From NCBI GenBank assembly GCA_016932835.1, contig JAFGCD010000052.1, positions 1-34,645 of the forward strand: a DNA stretch of 34,645 nt, written 5' to 3'. Shown one piece after another: positions 17,225 to 25,594 of the stretch. A program made the position numbers and the translations under genes. This DNA is from Sedimentisphaerales bacterium. GTDB lineage: Bacteria > Planctomycetota > Phycisphaerae > Sedimentisphaerales > Anaerobacaceae. The first letter of the stretch is position 1. Every line of letters starts with the position of its first letter. The notes under the pieces were generated by a model. The model was not told where the DNA came from, ran no database searches, and saw only the letters and a program-made list of their open reading frames with translations.

Positions 17225-17256
17225 TTGACGACTCATTACCGGATGCTGTAATCCGG
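17225..17256 (+). promoter_or_regulatory. Candidate internal promoter overlapping a hairpin
   Basis: TTGACG (17225-17230), a 16-base spacer and TGTAAT (17247-17252) lie upstream of the histidine kinase. The -10 is embedded in a perfect inverted repeat CCGGAT/ATCCGG (17239-17244 / 17251-17256). The repeat has no T-run, so an operator is more likely than a terminator. Confidence 0.4.
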
Positions 17257-17305
17257 AAAATGCAGTCGAGGATTGTCGATAATCAATTTCTATGGAGTTG
17301 TTGTT

Positions 17306-18775
17306 TTGAACTCTAAAAGAAGCTTATATGTGATAGTCACGGCCTTTGCGGCGGCTGCGTTTTTTGCAGCCGCCCTGGCCGTATGGCAGAAATCCGGCTC
17401 GGAAGAGGGTTGGTGGCATGCCGGCATACAAGGCTTAGGCCTTGTTGTGCCGGTATGCTGTGTCATTGGGGCTGTGGGCGTGATCTGGCTCGGGTGGTCT
17501 TTATTCAGGCTCACGGGCGGTATCGCGTCCATAGCCGCATGGCTCCGACACGACAAGCCTGAGTTGATCCAATCAAACCCCAATGCCACAGTGAAATCAC
17601 TTGTTGAAGCGATCAAGACCGCTTTCGATCGGTATAGCAGTCAGGCTGAGGATTCGGCGGAGCAGGTCAAAAACTCACAAATCCAGGCCCATGTTTCCCA
17701 GCGACGACAAAAAAATACCGAGGCCATAATATACAGTATGCGGGACGCTGTCGTTGTCATTGACGAGTATAACAAGCTGTCGATGGCCAACGAAGCTGCC
17801 GGTAAGCTGTTTGCGTTTGACTACAAGCATTCGCATCATACTCCGATAAGCGAACTTATCGGTACTGATTATAGCGAATTTGTTGATTTCCTGATTCAGA
17901 GCACGAAGAACAAGGCGCGGGCGACCAGACGTGAGATGGAGTTTCTTCAGACCGGCAGGCAGAAGACTTTCGATTGTGTCGTTTCGTGCGTTTTCGACCA
18001 GAGAGAGGAGCTCTGCGGCGTCGCGGCGGTGCTGCACGATATTACTCGAGAGAAGGAAGTCTCGCAGATGAAGAATGACTTCGTAAGTCACGTCTCCCAC
18101 GAACTGAAGACGCCTCTGGCTTCCATAACAGCTTATTCGGAGATGCTCGCCGACGGCGAAGCCGACGATGAAGAAACACGCAATGAGTTCTACACCGTGA
18201 TTCAAAATCAGGCCAAAAGGCTCAATCGGCTAATCGAAGATATATTGAATACTTCGCGCATAGAATCAGGCCTGATTAAGGTAAGCAAAGAGACGGCCAG
18301 CCTGACAATGCTCATAGAAGAGCAAATGCAGATGATAAAGAGCTATGCCGAAGAGAAGGGCATTGAGGTTATTGGACAAAAGCCCATAGTTTTCGACCAG
18401 GTTCTTGTGGATAAGGACATGATTTCGCAGGTGATTGTGAATTTGTTGAGCAATGCCGTCAAATACACGCCGTCCGGAGGGACCGTCACAATCAAAACGG
18501 ACGTGGACGAGATCGAACGCCTGGCGAAGGTGACGGTGACCGATACGGGAGTCGGGATTCCTGAAGACGAAGTAGAACATGTTTTCGAGAAATTCTACCG
18601 GGTAAAAGCAAATAACAAACAGGCAAAAGGAACAGGACTGGGATTGAACCTTGTCAAACAAATTGTCGAAAAGGTTCATGACGGACGCGTCTTTGTCACC
18701 AGTAAGGTCAACCAGGGCAGCACCTTTGGTTTCGAATTGCCCCTGGCTACCGCCGAAGCGGTGCAGGTCGCATGA
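17306..18775 (+). CDS. Membrane PAS-domain sensor histidine kinase
   Basis: The 489-residue kinase has two N-terminal transmembrane helices (about 7-26 and 45-68) with only a short loop between, so it senses through the membrane or cytoplasm. A HAMP-like/coiled region and a PAS domain (about 130-250) follow. The HisKA H-box FVSHVSHELKTPLAS has the phosphoacceptor His265; the HATPase has N-box Asn383 in NLLSNAVKY, then DTGVGIPEDE, an F-box VFEKFYR and GTGLGLNLVK. I chose TTG 17306 because GGAG (17294-17297) is eight bases upstream; TTG 17273 lacks a site. It resembles PhoR/ResE-type kinases and is probably co-transcribed with the response regulator that follows. Confidence 0.9.
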   Translation: MNSKRSLYVIVTAFAAAAFFAAALAVWQKSGSEEGWWHAGIQGLGLVVPVCCVIGAVGVIWLGWSLFRLTGGIASIAAWLRHDKPELIQSNPNATVKSLVEAIKTAFDRYSSQAEDSAEQVKNSQIQAHVSQRRQKNTEAIIYSMRDAVVVIDEYNKLSMANEAAGKLFAFDYKHSHHTPISELIGTDYSEFVDFLIQSTKNKARATRREMEFLQTGRQKTFDCVVSCVFDQREELCGVAAVLHDITREKEVSQMKNDFVSHVSHELKTPLASITAYSEMLADGEADDEETRNEFYTVIQNQAKRLNRLIEDILNTSRIESGLIKVSKETASLTMLIEEQMQMIKSYAEEKGIEVIGQKPIVFDQVLVDKDMISQVIVNLLSNAVKYTPSGGTVTIKTDVDEIERLAKVTVTDTGVGIPEDEVEHVFEKFYRVKANNKQAKGTGLGLNLVKQIVEKVHDGRVFVTSKVNQGSTFGFELPLATAEAVQVA

Positions 18776-18835
18776 CAATGAGAAGATTTGAAAGCGGACA
18801 TCGTAGCAAATAGACAGTTTGGTGGAGGCAGTACA

Positions 18836-19228
18836 ATGGCAGAAAGAAGAGTCTTGGTGGTTGATGATGAAATACATATTGTGCATGTGGTTGCGATCAA
18901 GCTAAGAAACAATGGTTACGAGGTGATCACCGCCGATAACGGCGCCGAAGCCCTTGAATTGGCTCAGCAGGAAAGGCCGGACATAATCGTCACCGATTTC
19001 CAGATGCCGATCATGACCGGCCTGGAACTCGTTAAAGAACTCAGAAAAGACCAGATTACGAAGGATATCCCGGTGATTCTATTGACCGCAAGGAGCTTTG
19101 CAATCTCGAAAGAACAACAGGAAGAACTGCAGATATCAACCTGTCTGAGCAAGCCGTTTAGTCCGAGGGAACTGCTTGGACACGTCGAAGACATCCTGCA
19201 CCAGCAAGAGGTTGTCGTTCAAAGTTGA
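18836..19228 (+). CDS. Single-domain response regulator (CheY-like)
   Basis: A 130-residue stand-alone receiver with all key residues: Asp10/Asp11 (acid pair), phosphoacceptor Asp54 in IVTDFQMPIM, Thr84 in ILLTARS and Lys106 in LSKPFSP. There is no output domain, so it must act by protein contact, perhaps on the HD-GYP protein or the motor. GGAGG seven bases ahead makes ATG 18836 the clear start rather than TTG 18788. It lies 60 bases after the kinase, its probable phosphodonor. Confidence 0.93.
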   Translation: MAERRVLVVDDEIHIVHVVAIKLRNNGYEVITADNGAEALELAQQERPDIIVTDFQMPIMTGLELVKELRKDQITKDIPVILLTARSFAISKEQQEELQISTCLSKPFSPRELLGHVEDILHQQEVVVQS

Positions 19229-19290
19229 TATTCCTACCACTGACCGTGAATGATCGGGGCGGATGAGTTTTTTGCCGGTCAAAGGATGTT

Positions 19291-20970
19291 ATGTTAGATA
19301 CTATCAGAAACAAGTTGGATCCACTGCAAATACGTGCATTTAAGGAATATGGCCGCAGGGTAAGCGGACTCGGGGTGAATTTAGCCCTTTGTGACGCGGA
19401 TGCTGAGCTTTTGTTGATGTGTTCCGGCGGAGTATTCGAGAGCAACACCGAACAGCTAACGCAGCTAAGCCGGCGGGTCATCGAGGAGAGTGGTCTGGAT
19501 AGCTCCGGCAGCAATAAGGTCACAGTATGGCATTTCGGCGACCGGAACACTGTTTTGGCTGCACTATTGACATCAGCCCATGACAAAAATGGAGGTCTCA
19601 AGGCTTCCGGGGTGGTTTTGGTTGACTTGGGCGATGCCGACGGAAGTGCCGCTGCTCACACCGACAGCACGTATTGGATGGAAATGCTCAGGCTTCTCGT
19701 CGAGAACTTCCAGGCCTCCACAAAAGCCGACCAACAGATCGAAATGGTCGGCACGGAATTGGCGCAGACCTATGAAGAGTTGGTTCTGTTGCACAAACTC
19801 AGCACGAATATGAGGGTTACAGAGCAGGATGCAAACTTTCTGCAGATGGCCTGTGACAGCATTACTGAGATTATTCCGGTTGAGGGGATTGCCGTATTGC
19901 TGGAGAAGGTTTTTGGAAACGAGCAGTACCTCGGTGTAGCCGCCGGTTCCGGCCTTATAGACATAGACGATGAAATGGCTGCGGCTTTGTACAGCCGGTT
20001 GGCCGAAGAAATCAGTTGCGGGAAGGAATCGCTGCTCGATAGCGAGGTAGATGCCCCTTTCAAATACGACTGGCCGGAGAACATAAGGAATATCATTGCC
20101 GTGCCTCTGTGTGGAATGGATAAGACGGATTCGCATTTGGGAGAGAGAGCTCAGGACGGTTCCAGAATAATAGGCTTGATGGTTGCCATTAACAGGGTCG
20201 AGAAGCAGGACTTCGACAGTATCGACTTGAAACTCTTCCTCTCTGTCGCAAACAGTTGCGCAGTTTTTATCGAGAACGGAAGATTGTTCACTGATCTGAA
20301 GGAATTATTCATAGGTTCATTGAAGGCCCTGACGAACAGCATTGACGCCAAGGATCAGTACACCAGAGGCCATTCCGAGCGAGTGGCTCTTATTTCACAT
20401 TGGATTGCCGAACGGTATTCTGAGATTGAGCCGCTCGAAGAAGAGCATATGCACAGGATATACCTGGCGGGTCTGCTGCACGACATCGGTAAGATTGGCG
20501 TCGATGAGACTGTCTTGCGCAAGAAGGGCAAACTGACGGATTCTGAATATGAATGTATCAAGAAGCACCCGTCTATAGGCGCGGGTATTCTTCGCGAAAT
20601 CAAACAGATGCGTGATATTGTTCCCGGCGTGCTGTGCCATCATGAACGGATAGACGGCCGGGGCTATCCGGGCGGGCTCGTCGGCGACGAGATACCGCTT
20701 GTTGGAAAGATCGTCGGGCTGGCCGACAGTTTCGACGCCATGACCTCCAAACGAACTTACAGGGACGCGATGAGCGTGAAGGTGGCCTTGGCAGAGATAG
20801 AAAAGGGATTGGGAACTCAGTTCGACGAGAAGGTCGGAAGAGTATTCCTGGAGAGCAATATCAGCCGTTTGTGGGCCATTCTCCAAGGTGAACCGGGGAT
20901 TTCAGAGGCTTATAACGGCAATGGTTTCACTGAGTACGGGGCCGCTGCCGTGGGGACCTTAATCCGATGA
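19291..20970 (+). CDS. GAF/HD-GYP cyclic-di-GMP phosphodiesterase
   Basis: The C-terminal HD-GYP domain hydrolyses c-di-GMP. It shows LLHDIGKIGVDE (His397/Asp398), CHHERIDGRGYPGG (His450, His451 and the GYP signature) and LADSFDAMTSKRTYR, all intact. Before it lies a GAF-like domain (about 160-335) joined by a helical linker. The first 160 residues resemble a diverged, GAF-like sensor (LCDADAELLLMCSGG). No receiver domain is present, but the stand-alone receiver lies 62 bases upstream. AAAGGA precedes ATG 19291. The stop overlaps the STAS gene ATG. It likely lowers c-di-GMP near the secretion motor. Confidence 0.9.
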   Translation: MLDTIRNKLDPLQIRAFKEYGRRVSGLGVNLALCDADAELLLMCSGGVFESNTEQLTQLSRRVIEESGLDSSGSNKVTVWHFGDRNTVLAALLTSAHDKNGGLKASGVVLVDLGDADGSAAAHTDSTYWMEMLRLLVENFQASTKADQQIEMVGTELAQTYEELVLLHKLSTNMRVTEQDANFLQMACDSITEIIPVEGIAVLLEKVFGNEQYLGVAAGSGLIDIDDEMAAALYSRLAEEISCGKESLLDSEVDAPFKYDWPENIRNIIAVPLCGMDKTDSHLGERAQDGSRIIGLMVAINRVEKQDFDSIDLKLFLSVANSCAVFIENGRLFTDLKELFIGSLKALTNSIDAKDQYTRGHSERVALISHWIAERYSEIEPLEEEHMHRIYLAGLLHDIGKIGVDETVLRKKGKLTDSEYECIKKHPSIGAGILREIKQMRDIVPGVLCHHERIDGRGYPGGLVGDEIPLVGKIVGLADSFDAMTSKRTYRDAMSVKVALAEIEKGLGTQFDEKVGRVFLESNISRLWAILQGEPGISEAYNGNGFTEYGAAAVGTLIR

Positions 20971-21302
20971 AAATAAATATACAGGACTACAATGACGTTA
21001 CGGTTGCCGAATTACAGGGCGAACTCGATGGTGATGCTGCCGAGCTGTTTCGCACCACCATCGCTGAGATAATCGCTCATCATAGAGCCGGTATAGTGCT
21101 TGATATGAGCGCTGTCGGTTTCATTGACAGCCAGGGTTTGGAGCAGTTGTTGTGGGTGAGGGACTACTGTAACGAGAGCAGGTGTGAACTGCGTTTGGCG
21201 GGGCTCGATGAAAACTGCCTGAAGGTGCTGGAGATTACCCGGCTGGATGGTGAGTTTGACCACTACGCCGAGTTGGCCAAGGCCGTTAAGAGTTTTGCAT
21301 GA
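20967..21302 (+). CDS. STAS-domain protein, anti-sigma-factor-antagonist-like
   Basis: The 111-residue protein matches the STAS fold of SpoIIAA/RsbV: VTVAELQGELDGDAAELF, then IVLDMSAVGFIDSQGLEQLL. The phosphoacceptor serine that follows the conserved Asp in SpoIIAA is kept as Ser55 (DSQG). In known systems such proteins are controlled by a serine kinase and a PP2C phosphatase, neither of which is in the window. The ATGA overlap with the HD-GYP gene indicates coupled translation. Its partner could be a distant anti-sigma kinase or the neighbouring machine. Confidence 0.88.
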   Translation: MKINIQDYNDVTVAELQGELDGDAAELFRTTIAEIIAHHRAGIVLDMSAVGFIDSQGLEQLLWVRDYCNESRCELRLAGLDENCLKVLEITRLDGEFDHYAELAKAVKSFA

Positions 21303-21372
21303 ACTCCGGTGGGGCAGTGAGTCTGTGTCGAATTTGCCGTCGATTGCAGATGCCTGATAAGAGAAGTATATT

Positions 21373-23085
21373 ATGAGTCAGATTGGCATTGAAAACAAGA
21401 TGCAGCTTGGACAACTGCTTCAGGCTCGCGGCATAGTCACAGCCGAGCAGGTCGAAAAGGCGCTGGCGGAGCAAAAGGAAAAAGGCCACAGGAAGCTGCT
21501 TGGCGAGCTTCTTGTGGATATGGGCTACTGCAGCGAGAACCAGATAGCTTCGGCGCTGGCAGAGGCCTACGGTGTGCCCTATGCGCAGGTGGGCCCGAAA
21601 ATATGCGATGCCAAAGCATTCGAAATTCTGCCCCGTGAATTTCTGGAGGAGCACATTGTCCTGCCGTTGTTCAGAATTCACGACACACTCACTGTCGCCG
21701 TGAGCGAGCCGGCGAACGTGTTTCTGATAGACGAGATAGAACGCATAAGCGGATGCAAGGTGCAGGTTGTCTGCGCGACGACAAAAGACATCAAAGCCAC
21801 TCTGCAGACCTACTTGCCGGCTGCGAATGTCTTTGTCATCGATGATATTATCGACGACGAGGGACTCGAAGACTTTACCCTGATTGAGAATATCACACAG
21901 GATATTACCGACCTCGAAGAGATTGCGGGCCAGTCACCCGTCGTGAAACTCGTGAATTATCTTCTCTATAATGCTGTTCGGGAAAATGCCAGCGATATTC
22001 ACATAGAGCCGGGCGACAAGACGCTGAGGGTAAGATACCGGGTTGACGGCAGGATGTATGAAAAAATGCATCCGCCACACCAGATGCACCCGGCGATTGT
22101 CTCACGAATCAAGATAATGGCGGAACTCGATATTGCGCAACGACGTCTGCCCCAGGACGGAGGAATACATGTGCTTGTCGAGAGCAGGCCGATAGACCTG
22201 CGAGTATCGATTATGCCTGGGAGCTTCGGGGAAAAAGTCGTTATAAGGGTCATCGACCCGCACAGAGTACTGTTCAACTTTGAATCGCTTGGCTTTACAT
22301 ACGACAACCTGCAACTGTTTAAGAAGGTCATACATTCGCCCAATGGAATTGTCCTGGTGACGGGACCGACCGGCTCGGGGAAAAATACCACGCTGTATGC
22401 GGCGTTGGCCGATTTGAACAACGAGGAGGTCAATATCTGCACCGTGGAAGATCCCGTTGAATGCAACATGGCAAACATAAACCAGTTTCAAGTCAGTGAG
22501 AAGGCCGGGTTCAAGTTCTCCACAGCGTTGCGCAGTCTGTTGAGGCAGGATCCTGACATCATCATGGTCGGTGAAATTCGTGATGAAGAGACGGCCAATA
22601 TAGCCGTCCAGGCCGCACTCACAGGGCATCTGGTACTCTCAACGCTGCATACAAACGATGCGCCGGGGGCTGTGACACGGCTGTTGGACCTGGGGGTCGC
22701 TCCTTACCTCGTGAGCGCCTCGCTGATTGCCGTTCTGGCTCAAAGATTGGTGCGAAAGATATGCCCCAACTGCAAGAATGAATACGAACCCTCTGCGAGT
22801 ATAAGAAAAATGGTTGAAGGCTCCAGTGGCGAGAAAATCAAGTTCTATCGAGGCGTCGGCTGCAAGAAATGCCGCAACACAGGCTATGCCGGACGAATCG
22901 CAATTCACGAATTGTTTGTGCCGGACGAGGAAATTGCGAGCATGATAACCGAGCGAGCCAGCCTGAAAGAGATAAAGAAAGTGGCTTTTGCCAAAGGGAT
23001 GGTGCCCTTGCAGGCCGACGGGATTGAAAAGGTCAAGGCTGGAATCGTGTCTGTCGAGGAAGTACTAAGAACGGCCCAGGTATGA
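21373..23085 (+). CDS. GspE/PilB-family secretion motor ATPase with MshEN domain
   Basis: The hexameric motor that drives pseudopilus assembly. Residues 11-34 (QLGQLLQARG...ALAEQ) and 42-65 (LLGELLVDMG...ALAEA) form the tandem 24-residue MshEN motif, a known c-di-GMP-binding module. The catalytic half has Walker A GPTGSGKNTT (331-340), Asp box VEDPVE (358-363), Walker B IIMVGEIRDEE and His box GHLVLSTLHTN (419-429). The zinc-binding cysteines are CPNC and CKKC (464, 467, 497, 500), as in GspE. The Walker A residue after Lys337 is Asn338 where Ser/Thr is usual. 570 residues is family length. It is followed by gspF after 30 bases. Confidence 0.93.
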   Translation: MSQIGIENKMQLGQLLQARGIVTAEQVEKALAEQKEKGHRKLLGELLVDMGYCSENQIASALAEAYGVPYAQVGPKICDAKAFEILPREFLEEHIVLPLFRIHDTLTVAVSEPANVFLIDEIERISGCKVQVVCATTKDIKATLQTYLPAANVFVIDDIIDDEGLEDFTLIENITQDITDLEEIAGQSPVVKLVNYLLYNAVRENASDIHIEPGDKTLRVRYRVDGRMYEKMHPPHQMHPAIVSRIKIMAELDIAQRRLPQDGGIHVLVESRPIDLRVSIMPGSFGEKVVIRVIDPHRVLFNFESLGFTYDNLQLFKKVIHSPNGIVLVTGPTGSGKNTTLYAALADLNNEEVNICTVEDPVECNMANINQFQVSEKAGFKFSTALRSLLRQDPDIIMVGEIRDEETANIAVQAALTGHLVLSTLHTNDAPGAVTRLLDLGVAPYLVSASLIAVLAQRLVRKICPNCKNEYEPSASIRKMVEGSSGEKIKFYRGVGCKKCRNTGYAGRIAIHELFVPDEEIASMITERASLKEIKKVAFAKGMVPLQADGIEKVKAGIVSVEEVLRTAQV

Positions 23086-23115
23086 AGGCAGTCTTCCCAG
23101 AAAATGAGTGATTAA

Positions 23116-24372
23116 ATGAGTTCTATAGCTGCGAAAACAACTGAACACCCCGCCTTTGCAAGCGAAACCAGGCAGTCCGGCCTGGCCGGAACGGGCCGGG
23201 AGCGAACTCAGGATAAGTCGGGATCGCCCAGGAGCGGCGATATGACTGAGCGGTCTCGCATGCAGCCGTCGTATTCCGGAACGCTCTCAAAAACCCGACC
23301 CAAACGGCTCGATGCAGTGAAGGTCAAGCAGACCGAACTCATACTCTTTACAACGCAGTTATCCGTCATGCTCGACAGTGGAGTGGTTCTCAGTGACGCC
23401 CTCGACGCCATCGGTGAACAGGCCGAACGTGAGGGATTCAAAGCGGTAATCGAGAGCCTTGCCGATGCTGTCAAGAACGGCGAGTGCTTCTCGAAAGCCC
23501 TTGCAGAGCATCCGAGAATCTTTAATCCTATGTTCATCAGTATGGTAAAGGCGTCCGAGGCGTCCGGCAAGATGCCGGAAATGCTTACAGTCCTCACCGA
23601 CTACCTGACCTTCGAATCAGAGACACGAAAACGCATCAAAGGCGCCTTGACCTATCCTTTCATAATGGCCTTGATGGCAGTGGCGGCAACCGGCACGCTT
23701 ATGTTCTTTGTTTTGCCAAGATTCATGAAAATCTACGAGGCAAAGGGCGCAGCCCTGCCCAGGCTGACGCGAATACTGGTTGGTTTCAGCGGAATACTGG
23801 GCAACTTCAATGCAATGACAGGCATCATAACCACGCTGATAGCACTCTCGGCTGCACTGTACTACTGGGCAAAAACGCCGTCCGGGCGACGCGTGATAGA
23901 CTTCATCAAGATCCGCTTGCCGGTCGTAGGCACTATGTTCATCGATACAGTCGTGACCAGAAGTATGCGGATAATGGCGACCATGGTCAACACCGGCGTC
24001 AAGCTCCTCGATTCCATAGAAGTCATACAGGACTCATGCGAGAACTACTACTTCCAAAGGCTCTGGGTCACCGTCGATGAGAAGATTCGAGACGGCTATC
24101 AGTTGTCCGAGTCAATACAGTTATCGCCGAGCAGTGAGTTGATCTCGCCGAGCATAATCCAGATGCTCCGTGCCGGTGAGAAGAGCGGTAAAATCGGCGA
24201 GGTCTGTGACAAGGTATCAATCTTCTACGAGAAGAAACTCGAAGCCTCGATAAAGAACGTCATGGCGCTGATTGAGCCGTTGATGATAACGATTCTCGGA
24301 GGCATCATAGGGACAATCGCGATAGCATTGCTGCTGCCCGTCTTCAAGATATCGAGCGTTATCGCCCATTAA
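23116..24372 (+). CDS. GspF/PilC-family inner-membrane platform protein
   Basis: The polytopic core on which the ATPase acts. Two T2SSF repeats are visible: FTTQLSVMLDSGVVLSDALDAI ... (about 75-200) and VVTRSMRIMATMVNTGVKLLDSIEVI ... (about 275-400). Hydrophobic segments follow each (about 183-205 and 235-255), with a final C-terminal segment (about 385-412). The 418-residue protein has a disordered Ser/Arg/Thr-rich N-terminal extension of about 60 residues. It ends the secretion cluster; the next gene is convergent, 33 bases away. Confidence 0.92.
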   Translation: MSSIAAKTTEHPAFASETRQSGLAGTGRERTQDKSGSPRSGDMTERSRMQPSYSGTLSKTRPKRLDAVKVKQTELILFTTQLSVMLDSGVVLSDALDAIGEQAEREGFKAVIESLADAVKNGECFSKALAEHPRIFNPMFISMVKASEASGKMPEMLTVLTDYLTFESETRKRIKGALTYPFIMALMAVAATGTLMFFVLPRFMKIYEAKGAALPRLTRILVGFSGILGNFNAMTGIITTLIALSAALYYWAKTPSGRRVIDFIKIRLPVVGTMFIDTVVTRSMRIMATMVNTGVKLLDSIEVIQDSCENYYFQRLWVTVDEKIRDGYQLSESIQLSPSSELISPSIIQMLRAGEKSGKIGEVCDKVSIFYEKKLEASIKNVMALIEPLMITILGGIIGTIAIALLLPVFKISSVIAH

Positions 24373-24405
24373 AGAGCTCTCATCACGCACGTCGCCGGCG
24401 GCAAT

Positions 24406-25356
24406 CTAAGTCTTTGCTTTTCGGGCCTTGGGCTGCGTTTTCCATCGCCGATGCAGCCACCAGTACTGGCTCGGATCCTCCCGCACGAATTCCTCGACGG
24501 CTCTGGTGTACTCTTGTGTCACCCACGTCAGAGGATCTTCTTTGTCGGCCCATTCGTCCGGGAATATGATGCGGTTGACCCCGATTTCAAAGAAGAACCT
24601 GTTGCCGATTCGCCTGCTGTACCCAACGCCTATCGGTATGTTCTCAGTGATGGCGACAAGGCCGATGCTCTTGTATGTGCTGGCCTTTCGCCCCAGAAAA
24701 TCGACGAATACTCCCTTCCTCCCGGCATCCTGGTCGGCGATGAAGCACAACGTCGCCCCGCTCGATATGAGCTTATCCATCAATCTCGAAGCTCCCTTTT
24801 TGTCGATTATCCGCTGTCCAACACGCTGCCGTACTCCGTAAAGGTATCGACTTAGATACTTGTTGTCCAGGGGCCGCGCGATACTATAGATATTGAACCC
24901 AAAGAGCCCGAGCAGGTAGCCCATTATCTCGAAGTTGCTGTAGTGCGCGGCGACCATCAGCAGTCCCCTGTTTTCGTGCATCAGCCACTTGGCACGTTCG
25001 GCCGTCTTGTATGTCGAGTAATCGCGCCAGTTGTGTTTGTTGACAAGCCTAGGCACGAACATCAAGTCCATCGCCAGCATCGCGAGGTGCTCGAAGCTTT
25101 TCTTTCCCGTTCGCCATATCCATTCATCGCTTTTTTCAGGAAAACTCGCGCGAAGGTTGTCGATTGCGCGCTGCCTTCCGCGGTGGTAGTACTTCCACAA
25201 TAGCCGTCCGAAGAACCTTGCTGTCGCCAGATTGGTTTCGACATCGAATACCGCTGCGACTATCGCCAGTATCCGCACAGCCAGATACAGCAGGTAATCC
25301 TTGACCGGATTATGCTTCTTTTTCTTCTTCTTTTTGTCCACAGTCGGCTCAACCAT
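24406..25356 (-). CDS. LpxL/HtrB-family lipid acyltransferase
   Basis: The 316-residue protein fits the lysophospholipid acyltransferase family of LpxL/LpxM (HtrB/MsbB), which adds secondary acyl chains to lipid A at the inner membrane. It shows the catalytic HX4E motif HYSNFE (His138-Glu143), a DNLRASFPEKS segment and the closing WWLHRRWKTQP. A hydrophobic anchor lies at about 21-37, preceded by a run of seven lysines (8-14). ATG 25356 and GTG 25386 are both possible starts; neither has a clear ribosome binding site. It implies an outer membrane with lipid A-like lipids, although homologues with other acceptors exist. Confidence 0.82.
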   Translation of the reverse strand: MVEPTVDKKKKKKKHNPVKDYLLYLAVRILAIVAAVFDVETNLATARFFGRLLWKYYHRGRQRAIDNLRASFPEKSDEWIWRTGKKSFEHLAMLAMDLMFVPRLVNKHNWRDYSTYKTAERAKWLMHENRGLLMVAAHYSNFEIMGYLLGLFGFNIYSIARPLDNKYLSRYLYGVRQRVGQRIIDKKGASRLMDKLISSGATLCFIADQDAGRKGVFVDFLGRKASTYKSIGLVAITENIPIGVGYSRRIGNRFFFEIGVNRIIFPDEWADKEDPLTWVTQEYTRAVEEFVREDPSQYWWLHRRWKTQPKARKAKT

Positions 25357-25470
25357 AGCCGCCGATTGTAGAGCCAAACCTCGCACCGGTCAACCTTAAC
25401 TCGCCCGTGCCCCTGCGTAGGTTGGCGTGCAGTCGGTTGGGGCTGGGTTTGTTTGCATGGGTTGGCTTAC

Positions 25471-25521
25471 CCGGATTCCTGTTGCAAAAGGGCTGATTGT
25501 AGTGATAATGCTGGAATCCGG
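25471..25521. promoter_or_regulatory. Inverted repeat flanking the sugar-operon promoter
   Basis: CCGGATTCC (25471-25479) and GGAATCCGG (25513-25521) are exact reverse complements. Their centres are 42 bp apart, close to four helical turns. The arms bracket the predicted -35 and -10, which suits an operator bound by a dimer pair or a loop. Confidence 0.55.
25482..25509 (+). promoter_or_regulatory. Candidate promoter of the FAD-oxidoreductase operon
   Basis: TTGCAA (25482-25487), a 16-base spacer and GATAAT (25504-25509) form a plausible sigma70 promoter, about 86 bases before the start codon and inside the inverted repeat. Confidence 0.45.
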
Positions 25522-25594
25522 ATAGGTTCTTTGCAGTGGGCCTGTCGCTTCGAATAAGGATTTCAAGTGTCTGGTGTTCCGAGAAAGGATGCTG

